From Bradyrhizobium sp. in8p8 (GTDB lineage Bacteria > Pseudomonadota > Alphaproteobacteria > Rhizobiales > Xanthobacteraceae), in NCBI RefSeq assembly GCF_000426845.1, contig NZ_AUGD01000012.1, forward strand, positions 124,001 through 188,000: 64,000 nt of DNA. The letters are read 5' to 3'. Positions 35,554-44,820 of the stretch are shown here, in pieces. Numbering within the stretch: the first letter of the stretch is position 1; each line of letters begins with the position of its first letter. Both the position numbers and the translations under genes were made by a program. Under the pieces are notes generated by a model. That model made no database searches. It was not told the DNA's origin and saw only the letters and a list, made by a program, of their open reading frames with translations.

Positions 35554-36225
35554 CACGAACGCGACGGTCGACACCGCGACGCTGAGTGCAAGCAGGATCA
35601 ATCCGAGACCCAGCGCCAGTGGCAGGTCGCCCTTACTGGTTTCGAGAGCGATCGCTGTCGTCATCGTGCGCGTGAAGCCGCGGATGTTGCCGCCGACGAT
35701 GATGATGGCGCCGACTTCCGCAATAGCTCGCCCGAACGCCGCAAGAAAGGCGGTCAGCAGCGAGGTCCGGCCCAGCGCGAATAGCAGGGCCATGCTGCGC
35801 AGGGCTGACAGTCCGTCGATCCGCGCCAGATCGCCGTACTCCGCCCACAGCAGGCTCGCCGGCCGGTGCACCAGCGCCACTACGATTGGCGTGGCCAGCA
35901 GCGTCTGCGCGATCACCATGGCGGCCGGGGTGAACAACAAGCCTGCCGCCCCGAGCGGGCCGGACCGCGACAGCAGCAGATAGAGGACGAGCCCGACCAC
36001 GACCGGCGGAAGGCCGAGCAGCGCATTGGTCAGCACGATGACGACTTGCCGGCCGCGGAACTGCGTGATCGCCAGCAGGGCGCCGAACGGGGCGCCGATC
36101 AGCAGCGCCACAATGCTGGCCGTCAGGCTGACCCGTACCGAGAGAGCGACGATGCCCAGCAACTCGGCGTCGGCGTTGCCGATCAGCGTGAAGGCCGACC
36201 CGATGGATCGCGCGAAATCGTTCAT
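35527..36225 (-). CDS. tupB: TupB-like tungstate ABC permease
   Basis: 232 residues from ATG 36225. It has five to six membrane helices and the molybdate/tungstate permease loop EVGAIIIVGGNIRGFTRTM. It faces tupA tail to tail with 27 bp of shared coding sequence. No TupC ATPase gene is present on either side, so the energy-coupling subunit must be encoded elsewhere or shared. Confidence 0.9.
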   Translation of the reverse strand: MNDFARSIGSAFTLIGNADAELLGIVALSVRVSLTASIVALLIGAPFGALLAITQFRGRQVVIVLTNALLGLPPVVVGLVLYLLLSRSGPLGAAGLLFTPAAMVIAQTLLATPIVVALVHRPASLLWAEYGDLARIDGLSALRSMALLFALGRTSLLTAFLAAFGRAIAEVGAIIIVGGNIRGFTRTMTTAIALETSKGDLPLALGLGLILLALSVAVSTVAFVLVGRVREK

Positions 36226-36479
36226 CCGGCCTGACGCTGTTGCGCCGGCTCGATGCCGGTGATCCTGGTCACGTCCATCGCGAAATCCTTGGTCCTCGGC
36301 AGCCCGCCCTGACAGCTTCGGTCCACCTCGGCGGCAGGCCGGGCCGTCCACGCACATCCACGGACGACAACTGCACCGGTTCTGGCCGCTGCGGTCGCCA
36401 CAATCAAGGGGGCGAAATTCAGTGGAGCTCGGGGTGCGCTATTGTCCCCTGGGCAGGGCGCCCGAAGCCCGGCCATCAT
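36222..36479 (-). other. Short frame coupled to tupB, doubtful; rest of gap empty
   Basis: The 476 bp between tupB and the 3-hydroxybutyryl-CoA dehydrogenase gene contain an 85-codon minus-strand frame whose stop overlaps the tupB start (ATGA), the way real operon partners do here. The product has no recognised domain, and no Walker or signature motif, so it is not a TupC remnant that I can identify. The rest of the gap is GC-rich with no gene seen. Confidence 0.25.
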
Positions 36480-36701
36480 CGGGGTGCTCTGGGGGGCCCG
36501 GGGCCAAGTCCCGGCAGTTTTGGGCAGAGAGAGCCCGAATCCTGGCGCGGCGCGGCCGTGAGTGGCTTTATTCTGCCGGTGGATGCACTAAGGAGAGGAC
36601 GGGATCAGGTCGCACCCGCCCGGGGGCGGTGCTAGACCCTGATGCAGGAACATGGGCCGGGCCGCTGCTGGCTCGCCCGCAAAGATGAAGGATGTGACGC
36701 A

Positions 36702-37553
36702 ATGATCCAAACCGTTGGCATCATCGGGGCAGGGACCATGGGGAACGGCATCGCGCAGGTCTGCGCGGCGGCCGGGCTTTCGGTCGTGATGGTCGATATT
36801 TCCGATGCGGCGGTGAACCGCGGACTTTCGACCGTCGGTGGCAGCCTCGAGCGCCTGGTCAAGAAGGAGAAGATGTCGGCGGCCGAACGCGAAGCGACGC
36901 TCAAGCGCATCACCGGCACGACCGATCGGGCAAAGCTTTCGGATTGCGATCTCGTCATCGAAGCCGCGACCGAGAACGAGGAGCTCAAGGTCAAGATCCT
37001 CAAGGACCTCTGCGCCACGCTGTCGCCGCGCACCCTGGTCGCGACCAACACCTCGTCGATCTCAATCACCAAGCTCGCCGCCGCAACGGATCGTCCCGAC
37101 CGCTTCATCGGCATGCACTTCTTCAACCCGGTGCCGGTGATGGCATTGCTCGAGCTCATCCGCGGCCTGCAGACCTCCGATGACACCCATGCCAAGGCGC
37201 TGGACTTCGCCAAGCGCGTCGGCAAGGTGGCAATCACTGCCAAGAACAGCCCGGGTTTCGCTGTCAACCGCATCCTCTGCCCGATGATCAATGAGGCGAT
37301 CTTCGCGCTCCAGGAAGGAATCGCGACGGCAGAGGAGATCGATGCTGGCATGAAGCTTGGTTGCAACCATCCGATCGGCCCGCTGGCGCTGGCCGATCTC
37401 GTCGGGCTCGACACCATGCTTTCGGTGATGGAGGTCTTTTATAAGGGCTTCAACGACCCCAAGTATCGACCGGCGCCGCTGCTGAGGGAGATGGTCGATG
37501 CCGGTCATCTCGGCCGCAAGACCGGGCAGGGCTTCTACACCTATAGCGCCTGA
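36702..37553 (+). CDS. hbdA: 3-hydroxybutyryl-CoA dehydrogenase
   Basis: 283 residues from ATG 36702. Rossmann motif GIIGAGTMGNGIAQVCAAAG, catalytic-site segments SSISIT, RFIGMHFFNPVPVM and the C-terminal domain NSPGFAVNRIL. It oxidises (S)-3-hydroxybutyryl-CoA with NAD(P) in butyrate/polyhydroxybutyrate or amino-acid-derived acyl-CoA metabolism. It is usually beside etfAB in related genomes; those genes are not in this window. Confidence 0.93.
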   Translation: MIQTVGIIGAGTMGNGIAQVCAAAGLSVVMVDISDAAVNRGLSTVGGSLERLVKKEKMSAAEREATLKRITGTTDRAKLSDCDLVIEAATENEELKVKILKDLCATLSPRTLVATNTSSISITKLAAATDRPDRFIGMHFFNPVPVMALLELIRGLQTSDDTHAKALDFAKRVGKVAITAKNSPGFAVNRILCPMINEAIFALQEGIATAEEIDAGMKLGCNHPIGPLALADLVGLDTMLSVMEVFYKGFNDPKYRPAPLLREMVDAGHLGRKTGQGFYTYSA

Positions 37554-37687
37554 TCAAGGCATCGGCGGCGGGCGTGCCAGTCCGCCGCCAGATCCCGCAA
37601 TTTGCGCTGCGACAAAGACGCCGTGCGCAATTGGCCCGACAATGCCGAACGGGCGCGTGCGGGAACAATGAACGGATAGCAGAGGAC

Positions 37688-38152
37688 ATGTCGGATCGAT
37701 TGAAGGCCGAACGCGAGGCGGCGGCTGCGCGGCGGAGCCTGTTAACCCAGGATGCGATCGAGCGCACCGGGATCACCGAGGAGATGATCGGGGAACTCGT
37801 CACCCGCTTTTATGGACGCGTGCGCGAGGACGCGCTTCTGGGGCCGGTGTTTGCCGTCGTCCAGAACTGGGACGAACATCTCGCCAAGCTCCGGGATTTC
37901 TGGTCGTCGGTCGTGCTGATGAGCGGGCGTTATCATGGCTCGCCGATGCGGGCGCACCTGCCGCTGAGCCTGGCCGGCGATCATTTCGACCGCTGGCTCG
38001 ATCTGTTCGAGCAGACCGCGCGCGAAGTCTGCCCGCCGACAGCAGCTGCGCTCTTCATCGACAAGGCGCGGCGCATCGCCGACAGTTTCGAGATGGCGTC
38101 AGCAACGGTCGCAGGCCGTATCGCATCGCCGCGTCACGTGCTCAGGTCGTGA
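37688..38152 (+). CDS. Group III truncated haemoglobin
   Basis: 154 residues from ATG 37688. The short globin fold is recognisable from ELVTRFYGRVREDALLGPVF, LRDFWSSVVLMSGRYHG and the proximal-His segment GDHFDRWLDLF. Group III proteins bind oxygen or NO, but their role is not settled. It follows the dehydrogenase gene by 134 bp on the same strand. Confidence 0.88.
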   Translation: MSDRLKAEREAAAARRSLLTQDAIERTGITEEMIGELVTRFYGRVREDALLGPVFAVVQNWDEHLAKLRDFWSSVVLMSGRYHGSPMRAHLPLSLAGDHFDRWLDLFEQTAREVCPPTAAALFIDKARRIADSFEMASATVAGRIASPRHVLRS

Positions 38153-38396
38153 ATACAAGGAGCCTCCTGACAAGCGTGCGGCTCGCGCCGGCCGATGGCG
38201 CGTTGCACCAATTCCAGCAGTAGTTGGCTGATCTGCATAATCATCATGCTGCTCGCGCGATCAGATGTAGAACTTACGAAAACAGGCCTGAACGCGTGCA
38301 GTATCATTCAATCACTGCGAGCAAAGCCATATTGATGCACTGCGGTGCCAATTCTTCGCCTTGTTTTCGGCAGAGTTCCAGCGCCTGCTAGCGGGC

Positions 38397-39050
38397 ATGT
38401 CGAGAGCATCGTGCAACGTCAACTCACCACTACCTGGGAATATTGCGGAAGCTGACGCCGACGCGCGAACCGGGCAAACGCGGCGCACGCTGCTGCTCGG
38501 GGCGCTTGCGACCAGCGCGTGTCTCGGCTGTTCCCCCCAAGTGCGAGCAGGCGAAGATCCGCCTGGCTCCGACGAACGCCCGCGGAAGGGCGATCTGCTC
38601 GTCTTCTCCGAGGGCGACAACGAGGGAAAGCTCATCACCGCGGCAGACGTGCCAGCTGGTGGACCTCCCGTGCATGCGTGGCCGAAAGATCCGAACACAT
38701 CGGTCGTGCGGAGCGCCTCGCGGCTCAATGAAATCCTGATCATCCGACTCGATCCGGCCGAGCTCGATGAGAAGACTCGCGCGCGTGCCGTCGACGGCAT
38801 CATCGCCTATTCGGCGATCTGCTCGCATGCGGGCTGCCCCGTCACCGCCTGGGTGAAGAGCGATGTCGGCGACAAGGAGGTGTTCAAGTGCATGTGTCAC
38901 AACTCCGAATATGATCCACGCTCGGGCGCGCAGGTCGTGTTCGGACCGGCGCCGCGACGGCTCGCGGCGTTGCCTCTGGCGCTGGCAGACGGATCGCTCA
39001 GCGTCGCCGGCAATTTCATGGGAAAGGTAGGTGGCGCGCAGCCAGGATGA
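38397..39050 (+). CDS. Exported Rieske 2Fe-2S protein
   Basis: 217 residues from ATG 38397 (38361 is an alternative). A twin-arginine signal (QTRRTLLLGALATS) fits export of a pre-folded cluster protein. Cluster ligands are Cys142/His144 (CSHAGC) and Cys165/His168 (CMCH), with Cys147 and Cys167 placed for the stabilising disulfide. It lies 117 bp before a PQQ dehydrogenase gene in the same direction, so it is the likely electron acceptor of that enzyme in place of a cytochrome c. That pairing is inference. Confidence 0.88.
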   Translation: MSRASCNVNSPLPGNIAEADADARTGQTRRTLLLGALATSACLGCSPQVRAGEDPPGSDERPRKGDLLVFSEGDNEGKLITAADVPAGGPPVHAWPKDPNTSVVRSASRLNEILIIRLDPAELDEKTRARAVDGIIAYSAICSHAGCPVTAWVKSDVGDKEVFKCMCHNSEYDPRSGAQVVFGPAPRRLAALPLALADGSLSVAGNFMGKVGGAQPG

Positions 39051-39167
39051 CCGACCGTTGGGCGCTGCCCGCGTCACGAGAGGCCACCTCCGCCGGCAGG
39101 CGGATGACGGAAACGAGCGACAAGAATTCAGAACAAGAATTCAAACGGATGAAAAAGGGGAACGTCC

Positions 39168-40904
39168 ATGAAAACTTCCATGACCAGGAAGCAATGGTTA
39201 CTGTCCGGCATCGTCGCCTTCACCTGCCTCGCCTCGACCGCCGCCATGTCAGGCCCGATCGAGAACTATTCTCCGGTCACCGCGCAGCGCCTGGAAAATC
39301 CGGAGCCAAGCAACTGGATGCTCTACCGGCGCACCTATGATGGGCATGGCTACAGTCCGCTCGATCAGATCAACACCTCGAACGTGAAAAACCTCACGCC
39401 GGTCTGGACCTTTGCCACCGGTGTGGTCGAGGGCCACCAAGCGCCGCCGATCGTCAATAATGGCGCGATGTTCGTGACGACCCCGATGGGTCAGGTGATA
39501 GCGTTGAACGCGAAGACTGGCGACGAATATTGGCGCTACAAGCGGCAGCTTCCCGACGATCTTTTCCAGCTGCATCCGACCAACCGCGGGGTCGGCCTGT
39601 GGGAGGACAAGCTTTTCCTCGCCACCACGGATGATCACGTGGTCGCGCTCGAAGCAAAGACCGGCAAGGTGGTGTGGGACACCAAGGTGCAGGACTACAG
39701 GAAGGGTCAGTACATGACCCTGATGCCGTTGATCGTCGACGGCAAAGTCATCGTCGGCGGCTCCGGCGGCGAGTTCGGCGTGCGCGGCTATATCGCCGCT
39801 TTTGACGCCAAGGACGGCAAGGAGCTGTGGCGAACCTATACGATCCCCGGCGAAGGCGAGCCCGGTCACGACACTTGGCAGGGCGACGACTGGAAGAATG
39901 GCGGTGGGTCGGCCTGGATGACCGGCAATTATGACAAGGAGACCAGGACGATCTATTGGGGTGTCGGAAACGCGGCGCCATGGCCCGGTGAGACCCATCC
40001 TGGCGACAATCTCTACACCGCATCGGTGCTGGCGCTCGATCCCGACACCGGCAAGATCAAGGCCTATCACCAGTACCACCAGAACGATTCCTGGGATTGG
40101 GACGAGGTCGAGGCGCCGATGCTGATCGATCTGCAGCGCAACGGTCGCACCATCAAGAGCCTGGTCCATCCGGGACGCGACGCGATCTTCTGGGTGCTCG
40201 AGCGGACGCCCACCAAGATCAACTATGTCGCCGGCTGGCCGTTCGTCTTCACCGATGTCTGGAAGGGCATCGACGAGACCGGCAAGCCGATCGTGGATCC
40301 GGCACACAAGCCGGTCATCGGTAAGCGCGTCGAGTTCTGTCCATCATTGTGGGGCGGGAAGGATTGGCCGTCCGCCGCCTATAGCCAGAGGACCGGGCTC
40401 GTGTACGTGCCTGCCAACGAGAACTTCTGCGGTGGCTTTACCGGCGAGAAGGTCCCCCTCAAGCCGGGCGAGCTCTGGCTCGGCACCAAGCCGGAAGATA
40501 TCGGCCTGAAAACAAAGCCGGGCGCGGACCATTTCGGCGAGCTCCAGGCTTGGGATCCTTCCACGGGCAAGAAGGTGTGGCAGCACAACTTCCCCAAGTC
40601 GCAGCTGTTCGGATCAGTCACGGCGACGGCGGGCGATCTTGTCTTCGTCGGTGGGACCAACGACCGCAACTTCCGAGCCTTCCATGCCAAGACGGGCGAA
40701 TTACTGTGGGAGCAGAAGACCAACTCCGGCATCGTCGGCATGCCGGTGTCCTATGAGATCGACGGCACGCAGTACATCGCGATCCAGTCGGGCTGGGGCG
40801 TGGACGCGCAGCGCATCCAGGATGCGCTCGTGACGAACAATATCGGCATCGAAGCCAACGTGCCGCAGGGCGGCGTCGTCTGGGTATTCGCGCTGAAGAA
40901 ATAG
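39168..40904 (+). CDS. PQQ-dependent alcohol dehydrogenase, Asp-type, Rieske-linked
   Basis: 578 residues with a signal peptide ending near residue 27. Propeller W-motifs and PQQ/metal ligands are present (GGEFG near 200, GVGNAAPW near 266). Catalytic Asp310 is followed by Asp312 (WDWD), the pattern of lanthanide-dependent enzymes. The vicinal Cys pair that normally covers PQQ is replaced by His-Pro (LHPTNRG, residues 135-141), which is unusual. The substrate is unknown; it is not XoxF or MxaF by sequence. Confidence 0.9.
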   Translation: MKTSMTRKQWLLSGIVAFTCLASTAAMSGPIENYSPVTAQRLENPEPSNWMLYRRTYDGHGYSPLDQINTSNVKNLTPVWTFATGVVEGHQAPPIVNNGAMFVTTPMGQVIALNAKTGDEYWRYKRQLPDDLFQLHPTNRGVGLWEDKLFLATTDDHVVALEAKTGKVVWDTKVQDYRKGQYMTLMPLIVDGKVIVGGSGGEFGVRGYIAAFDAKDGKELWRTYTIPGEGEPGHDTWQGDDWKNGGGSAWMTGNYDKETRTIYWGVGNAAPWPGETHPGDNLYTASVLALDPDTGKIKAYHQYHQNDSWDWDEVEAPMLIDLQRNGRTIKSLVHPGRDAIFWVLERTPTKINYVAGWPFVFTDVWKGIDETGKPIVDPAHKPVIGKRVEFCPSLWGGKDWPSAAYSQRTGLVYVPANENFCGGFTGEKVPLKPGELWLGTKPEDIGLKTKPGADHFGELQAWDPSTGKKVWQHNFPKSQLFGSVTATAGDLVFVGGTNDRNFRAFHAKTGELLWEQKTNSGIVGMPVSYEIDGTQYIAIQSGWGVDAQRIQDALVTNNIGIEANVPQGGVVWVFALKK

Positions 40905-40948
40905 CTCCGCGGGCGGATCGAAAGAAGCGGAGCAGCCGGGGGGTGGCG

Positions 40949-40978
40949 AATGCGGCGGACGGCAACGTCCGCCGCATT
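40949..40978. terminator. Strong hairpin between convergent genes
   Basis: Perfect 13-bp stem (AATGCGGCGGACG and its complement) closed by a GCAA tetraloop, 45 bp after the PQQ dehydrogenase stop and 61 bp from the stop of the convergent small gene. No long T-run, so it may act as a bidirectional or mRNA-stabilising terminator. Confidence 0.65.
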
Positions 40979-41038
40979 TGTGTGAGATGGGATGCTTCCT
41001 CGGCGCAAACGGCACGAAGTGTGCAAAGCCAGAGATCG

Positions 41039-41296
41039 CTATTTGCCCATACGTTCGACCTTGTCCTTTTCCTTCTGGTTCATCTCACGAACCTTCGGAT
41101 CGGGATTGTGTTGCCCGGTGGTCTGGTTGGTCGAGGCGGGCGGGGCGTTGGCGTTTGGAAGGGAGTTCTGGTCCGGTCCAGTCGGCCGCGGGGCCGTGGC
41201 GGGCGGGGCTATATTGCTCTGGGCCAACGCGCCGGAGGCCATCAAAAGAAAGGCGCTCGCCAGCGAGACCGCGAGCGCCTTTGAGGTGTTAATCAT
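41039..41296 (-). CDS. Small secreted Pro/Asn-rich protein
   Basis: 85 residues with a Sec signal (cleavage after ALA). The mature part begins with a Pro/Asn/Ala-rich tract and ends in a charged segment (DPKVREMNQKEKDKVERMGK). No cysteine and no known domain. It is convergent with the PQQ dehydrogenase gene. Confidence 0.65.
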   Translation of the reverse strand: MINTSKALAVSLASAFLLMASGALAQSNIAPPATAPRPTGPDQNSLPNANAPPASTNQTTGQHNPDPKVREMNQKEKDKVERMGK

Positions 41297-41433
41297 CGAT
41301 CTGCTCCTGTCAGATCGATGGAAACGGCGTGAAGCCGCTTGTGTTCCGAAGCGCGATAGACTTCTGCCGCGCTCCTCTCTTTTCTGAGCATGATCAGTCA
41401 GGAAAAGCGGGGTCCGCTCTTCCGCATCATGCT

Positions 41434-43746
41434 CTACGCCTCCAATTGCTTGCCAATCGGAAGCGCGCGGATGCGTTTTCCCGTCGCGGCGAAGATCGCA
41501 TTGATCAGTGCCGGCGCGAACGGCGGAACGCCGGGCTCTCCGACGCCGCTCGGCGGCGTGTCCGGACCGGCCGGCACGATGTAGACGTTCGTGACCACGG
41601 GAGAGTCATCCATCCTGACGACCTGGAAATCGTCAAAGTTCTTCTGCTGGACCTTGCCGTCCTTGAAGGTGATCTCGCCGTATTTCGCGAGGCTCAATCC
41701 CATGATCACGGCGCCCTCCATCTGCGAGGCGATGCGCTCGGGATTGACGTAGGTGCCGCAGTCGATCGCGGTGTCGACCCTTGGCACGGTCAGTTTTCCC
41801 TTGTCGTCGACGGCGACCTCGACGATGTTGGCGATGTAGCTTACGAAGCTGCGGTGGACCGCGATGCCGAGACCGTGGCCCTTCGGCATCTTTCGTCCCC
41901 ATTCGCCCTTCTCGGCAACCAGCTCGACCACCTTGCGCAGCCGCGCGGTGTCGATCGGGTAGCTGTCGTAGGGCTCGCCATAGTTCCAGAGGTCCTTGAC
42001 GTTCGGCTTGACCATGCGAGGCGAGCCGATCAGCTCGAGCAGCATGTCTTTCTGATCGCGGCCGGTCGCCTGCGCGATCTCGCCAACCATCGATTGCACC
42101 GCAAAAGCGCGCGGGATGTTCGAGACCGAACGGAACCAGCCGATGCGCGTATGCGCGGCCGCTTCCGGATTCTCACAGGAGATGTTTGCAATCTCAAACG
42201 GCATATCGACGAGGCCCATGCCGACCTCGAACGGGGCTTGATGCACCGTGCCGGCGGCAAAGGTCGAAGCGATGCTCGGAGCGACGCTGCGGTGCCGCCA
42301 GGCGACCACCTTGCCGCTCTTGTCGAGGCCGGCTTCGATGCGTTCGACTGAGACAGTGTGCAGGAAGCCGTTGTGGATGTCGTCTTCCCGCGTCCACTGC
42401 ACCTTCACCGGCGCGCCGAGCTCTTTCGACAGCAAGGCGGCTTCGAGCGCGAAGTCGCATTTCGACTTGCGGCCGAAACCGCCGCCGAGCAGCGTCACGT
42501 TGACGGTGACATTGCCTACGGGGATGCCGAGCGTCTTGGCAACGTCCTCGCGGGTACCGCCGGGGCTCTGCACCGGCGCCCAGATCTCGGCCTTGTCGCC
42601 CTTGACGTCGGCGACGGCCACCGGCGGCTCCATCGCGACATGGGCAAGATGCGGAATGTAGTACTCTCCAACGATCACCTTGTCGGCGCCTTTCAACGCA
42701 GCGTCCGCATCGCCCTCGTTGCGCAGGACGAGGCCGGGCTTGCGCGAGGCTTCCTCGAGCTCCTTGCGATAGGCGACGGAGTCGTATTTGCCGTTGGGCC
42801 CATCGTCCCAGACCAGCTTCAAGGCGTCGCGGCCCTTGATCGCGGCGCCGGTGTTGCGCGCGATAACGGCGACGCCGCCAAGCGGTTGGAATTTGGAGGG
42901 CCACGGCCAGCCGCGCACCTGCATCACCTTCTCGACGCCGGGGACTTTCAGAGCCGCGTCAGGCTCGAACGAAACCAGCTTGCCGCCCGTCACTGGCGGG
43001 CGGGCGATCACCGCATACTTCATACCGGGCAAGCGGACATCCGCGCCGTAAAGCGCCTTGCCGGTGGTGATGTCGTGAAGATCGACGATGCCCACCTGTC
43101 CCTTTCCGAGATAGCGGAAGTCCTTGGGATTCTTCAGCTTCAGGCCTTCGATGCTCGGCACCGATTCCTTGGCTGCGTCCGCGGCGAGCTCGCCGAAGCC
43201 GAGCTTGCGGCCGCTGGCGCTGTGGACGACCTCATGGTTGACCGCCTTGACTTCGGTGGCCGGCACGCCCCAGCGCTTGGCCGCGGCCTGCTCCAGCATG
43301 GTGCGGGCGGAGGCGCCGATCTGGCGCATCGGCATCAGATAGTGGCGCGTGCTGCGCGAGCCGTCGGTGTCCTGGTTGCCGAACTTGACCTCGTCGCCAT
43401 GGGCCTGCTGCACCTTGACCCTGGACCAATCGGCTTCCATCTCCTCGGCCACGATCAAGGGTAGGCTGGTGCGCACGCCAGTGCCCATTTCCGAACGGTG
43501 CCCGATGATGGTGACGATGCCGTCCGGAGCGACCGAAACAAACACGCGCGGATCGACCACGACACCGTGCGGCATCTTGCCGGCGCCGGTCTCATAGGCG
43601 AGGGCCTGGCGCGAGATCACGGGGGCGGCGAGCACGAAGCCGCCGGTAACGCCGAGTCCTTTCAGGATGCTGCGGCGCGAGATCTTCTCGACCTTGATTT
43701 GCCTTTCGAAGCCGCGAAGCTTGCGGGGATTGTCGATGAAATTCAT
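41434..43746 (-). CDS. Exported molybdenum hydroxylase, large subunit (isoquinoline 1-oxidoreductase beta type)
   Basis: 770 residues from ATG 43746, one base after the small-subunit stop. A twin-arginine signal (ISRRSILKGLGVTGG) indicates export. The tandem molybdopterin-binding domains of the IorB family carry GGGFGRKSKCDFALEA and the catalytic Glu in PSGVGEPGVPP. The family oxidises aldehydes or N-heterocycles in the periplasm. The cytochrome subunit found in some relatives is absent. Confidence 0.9.
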   Translation of the reverse strand: MNFIDNPRKLRGFERQIKVEKISRRSILKGLGVTGGFVLAAPVISRQALAYETGAGKMPHGVVVDPRVFVSVAPDGIVTIIGHRSEMGTGVRTSLPLIVAEEMEADWSRVKVQQAHGDEVKFGNQDTDGSRSTRHYLMPMRQIGASARTMLEQAAAKRWGVPATEVKAVNHEVVHSASGRKLGFGELAADAAKESVPSIEGLKLKNPKDFRYLGKGQVGIVDLHDITTGKALYGADVRLPGMKYAVIARPPVTGGKLVSFEPDAALKVPGVEKVMQVRGWPWPSKFQPLGGVAVIARNTGAAIKGRDALKLVWDDGPNGKYDSVAYRKELEEASRKPGLVLRNEGDADAALKGADKVIVGEYYIPHLAHVAMEPPVAVADVKGDKAEIWAPVQSPGGTREDVAKTLGIPVGNVTVNVTLLGGGFGRKSKCDFALEAALLSKELGAPVKVQWTREDDIHNGFLHTVSVERIEAGLDKSGKVVAWRHRSVAPSIASTFAAGTVHQAPFEVGMGLVDMPFEIANISCENPEAAAHTRIGWFRSVSNIPRAFAVQSMVGEIAQATGRDQKDMLLELIGSPRMVKPNVKDLWNYGEPYDSYPIDTARLRKVVELVAEKGEWGRKMPKGHGLGIAVHRSFVSYIANIVEVAVDDKGKLTVPRVDTAIDCGTYVNPERIASQMEGAVIMGLSLAKYGEITFKDGKVQQKNFDDFQVVRMDDSPVVTNVYIVPAGPDTPPSGVGEPGVPPFAPALINAIFAATGKRIRALPIGKQLEA

Positions 43747-43747
43747 G

Positions 43748-44200
43748 TCACACCCCCGTCGATGCCAGATGGACGGCATTCTCGATGCGCTGATAGCAGC
43801 CGCAGCGGCAGATGTTGCCGGACATCGCCTCGCGGATCTGGTCATGCGAGGGTTTTGGATTTTCCATCAACAGCGCGGCCGCCTGCATGATCTGGCCGGC
43901 CTGGCAGAAGCCGCATTGTGGCACGTTGACCTGACGCCAGGCCTTCTGCACCGGATGATCGCCATTCGGATGCAGTCCCTCGATCGTGGTGACCTCGCGT
44001 CCGGCAACGTCGTTGACCGACGTGATGCAGGCGCGCACGGCCTGCTTGTCGACGATGACCGTGCAAGAGCCGCACAAGGCCTGGCCGCAGCCGTACTTGG
44101 TGCCGGTCAGCCCGGCTTCGTCACGCAGGAACCAGAGAAGCGGGAGATCCGGGTCGCCGTCCCAGCTCTGTTCCTGGCCGTTGATCTTCACCTTGATCAT
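43748..44200 (-). CDS. Molybdenum hydroxylase, 2Fe-2S subunit (isoquinoline 1-oxidoreductase alpha type)
   Basis: 150 residues from ATG 44200 (GGGA six bases upstream; 44206 is an alternative). Cluster motifs CGQALCGSCTV, CGFCQAGQ and CRCGCYQRI are complete. It has no signal of its own and is probably exported with the twin-arginine-targeted large subunit. First gene of a two-gene operon. Confidence 0.93.
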   Translation of the reverse strand: MIKVKINGQEQSWDGDPDLPLLWFLRDEAGLTGTKYGCGQALCGSCTVIVDKQAVRACITSVNDVAGREVTTIEGLHPNGDHPVQKAWRQVNVPQCGFCQAGQIMQAAALLMENPKPSHDQIREAMSGNICRCGCYQRIENAVHLASTGV

Positions 44201-44535
44201 GATCATCCCTCGCTCTTCATAAGCATGCCAAATTCAACTTTCACCGACGCCGCCGGGCGACGGGTTCTTGCGTCGTTTCGCCCACATTCCGCCGTCGTCC
44301 CGAACGGGCAAATCCCGGAGGGAGGCAGGAACGCCATGGCGATGTCTGGATGTGCTCGATACCTCCCGTTTGTTCTTGATTGATTGAATTCGCGCGGCAT
44401 CGTGAGGCGCGATCGTAACAGAGATCGCTCCGGCCCGGCGTTCACAGCCGAGTGTTCTCACCGGGAAAAGATTGCATCCACGGTTTGTCAAAAGCAGGGC
44501 GCGTCATCCCAGGTGTGCTTGCGAGATGGGCGCCA

Positions 44536-44577
44536 AACAAAAAGGCTTCGTCCGCCACAAGACCGTGCGGACGAAGC
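44536..44577 (-). terminator. Rho-independent terminator for the xoxF-gfa transcript
   Basis: Perfect 11-bp stem (GCTTCGTCCGC / GCGGACGAAGC) with an 11-base loop. Read on the minus strand it is followed by CTTTTTGTTT, a good U-run. It is the likely end of the leftward xoxF-xoxG-adhC-gfa transcript, 244 bp after the gfa stop. Confidence 0.65.
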
Positions 44578-44723
44578 AGGATGCCTCAGTCGAGGGAGGG
44601 AGAAACGCAGGCACCGCGACTTCAAGCAGGAAGCAAGCGGCCCTGCGCAGTCATTCAGAGACCAGGACTGAGGAGCTAATGGTCCTCAAATACGCGTGGC
44701 GCAGAAGCGGCGGCATCGCCGCG

Positions 44724-44805
44724 GTGGTCCCCGTGTTGGGGACCACTCCGGCTCGCTGGCGACATACATGCCAGCGAGCGGATGGGGCCGAAGCTCGGCG
44801 GCCCC
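44724..44805. repeat. Three consecutive perfect hairpins
   Basis: The 614-bp stretch 44207-44820 has no convincing gene. Just after the gfa stop lie three perfect inverted repeats: GTGGTCCCC/GGGGACCAC (44724-44746), GCTCGCTGGC/GCCAGCGAGC (44751-44779) and GGGGCCG/CGGCCCC (44784-44805). They may protect or end the upstream message. Confidence 0.6.
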
Positions 44806-44820
44806 GATCAGGCGGCCATC

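Noticed and set aside
36226..36701. Remnant of tupC between tupB and the dehydrogenase gene
   Set aside because: No Walker A, signature or Walker B motif found in the minus-strand frames examined.
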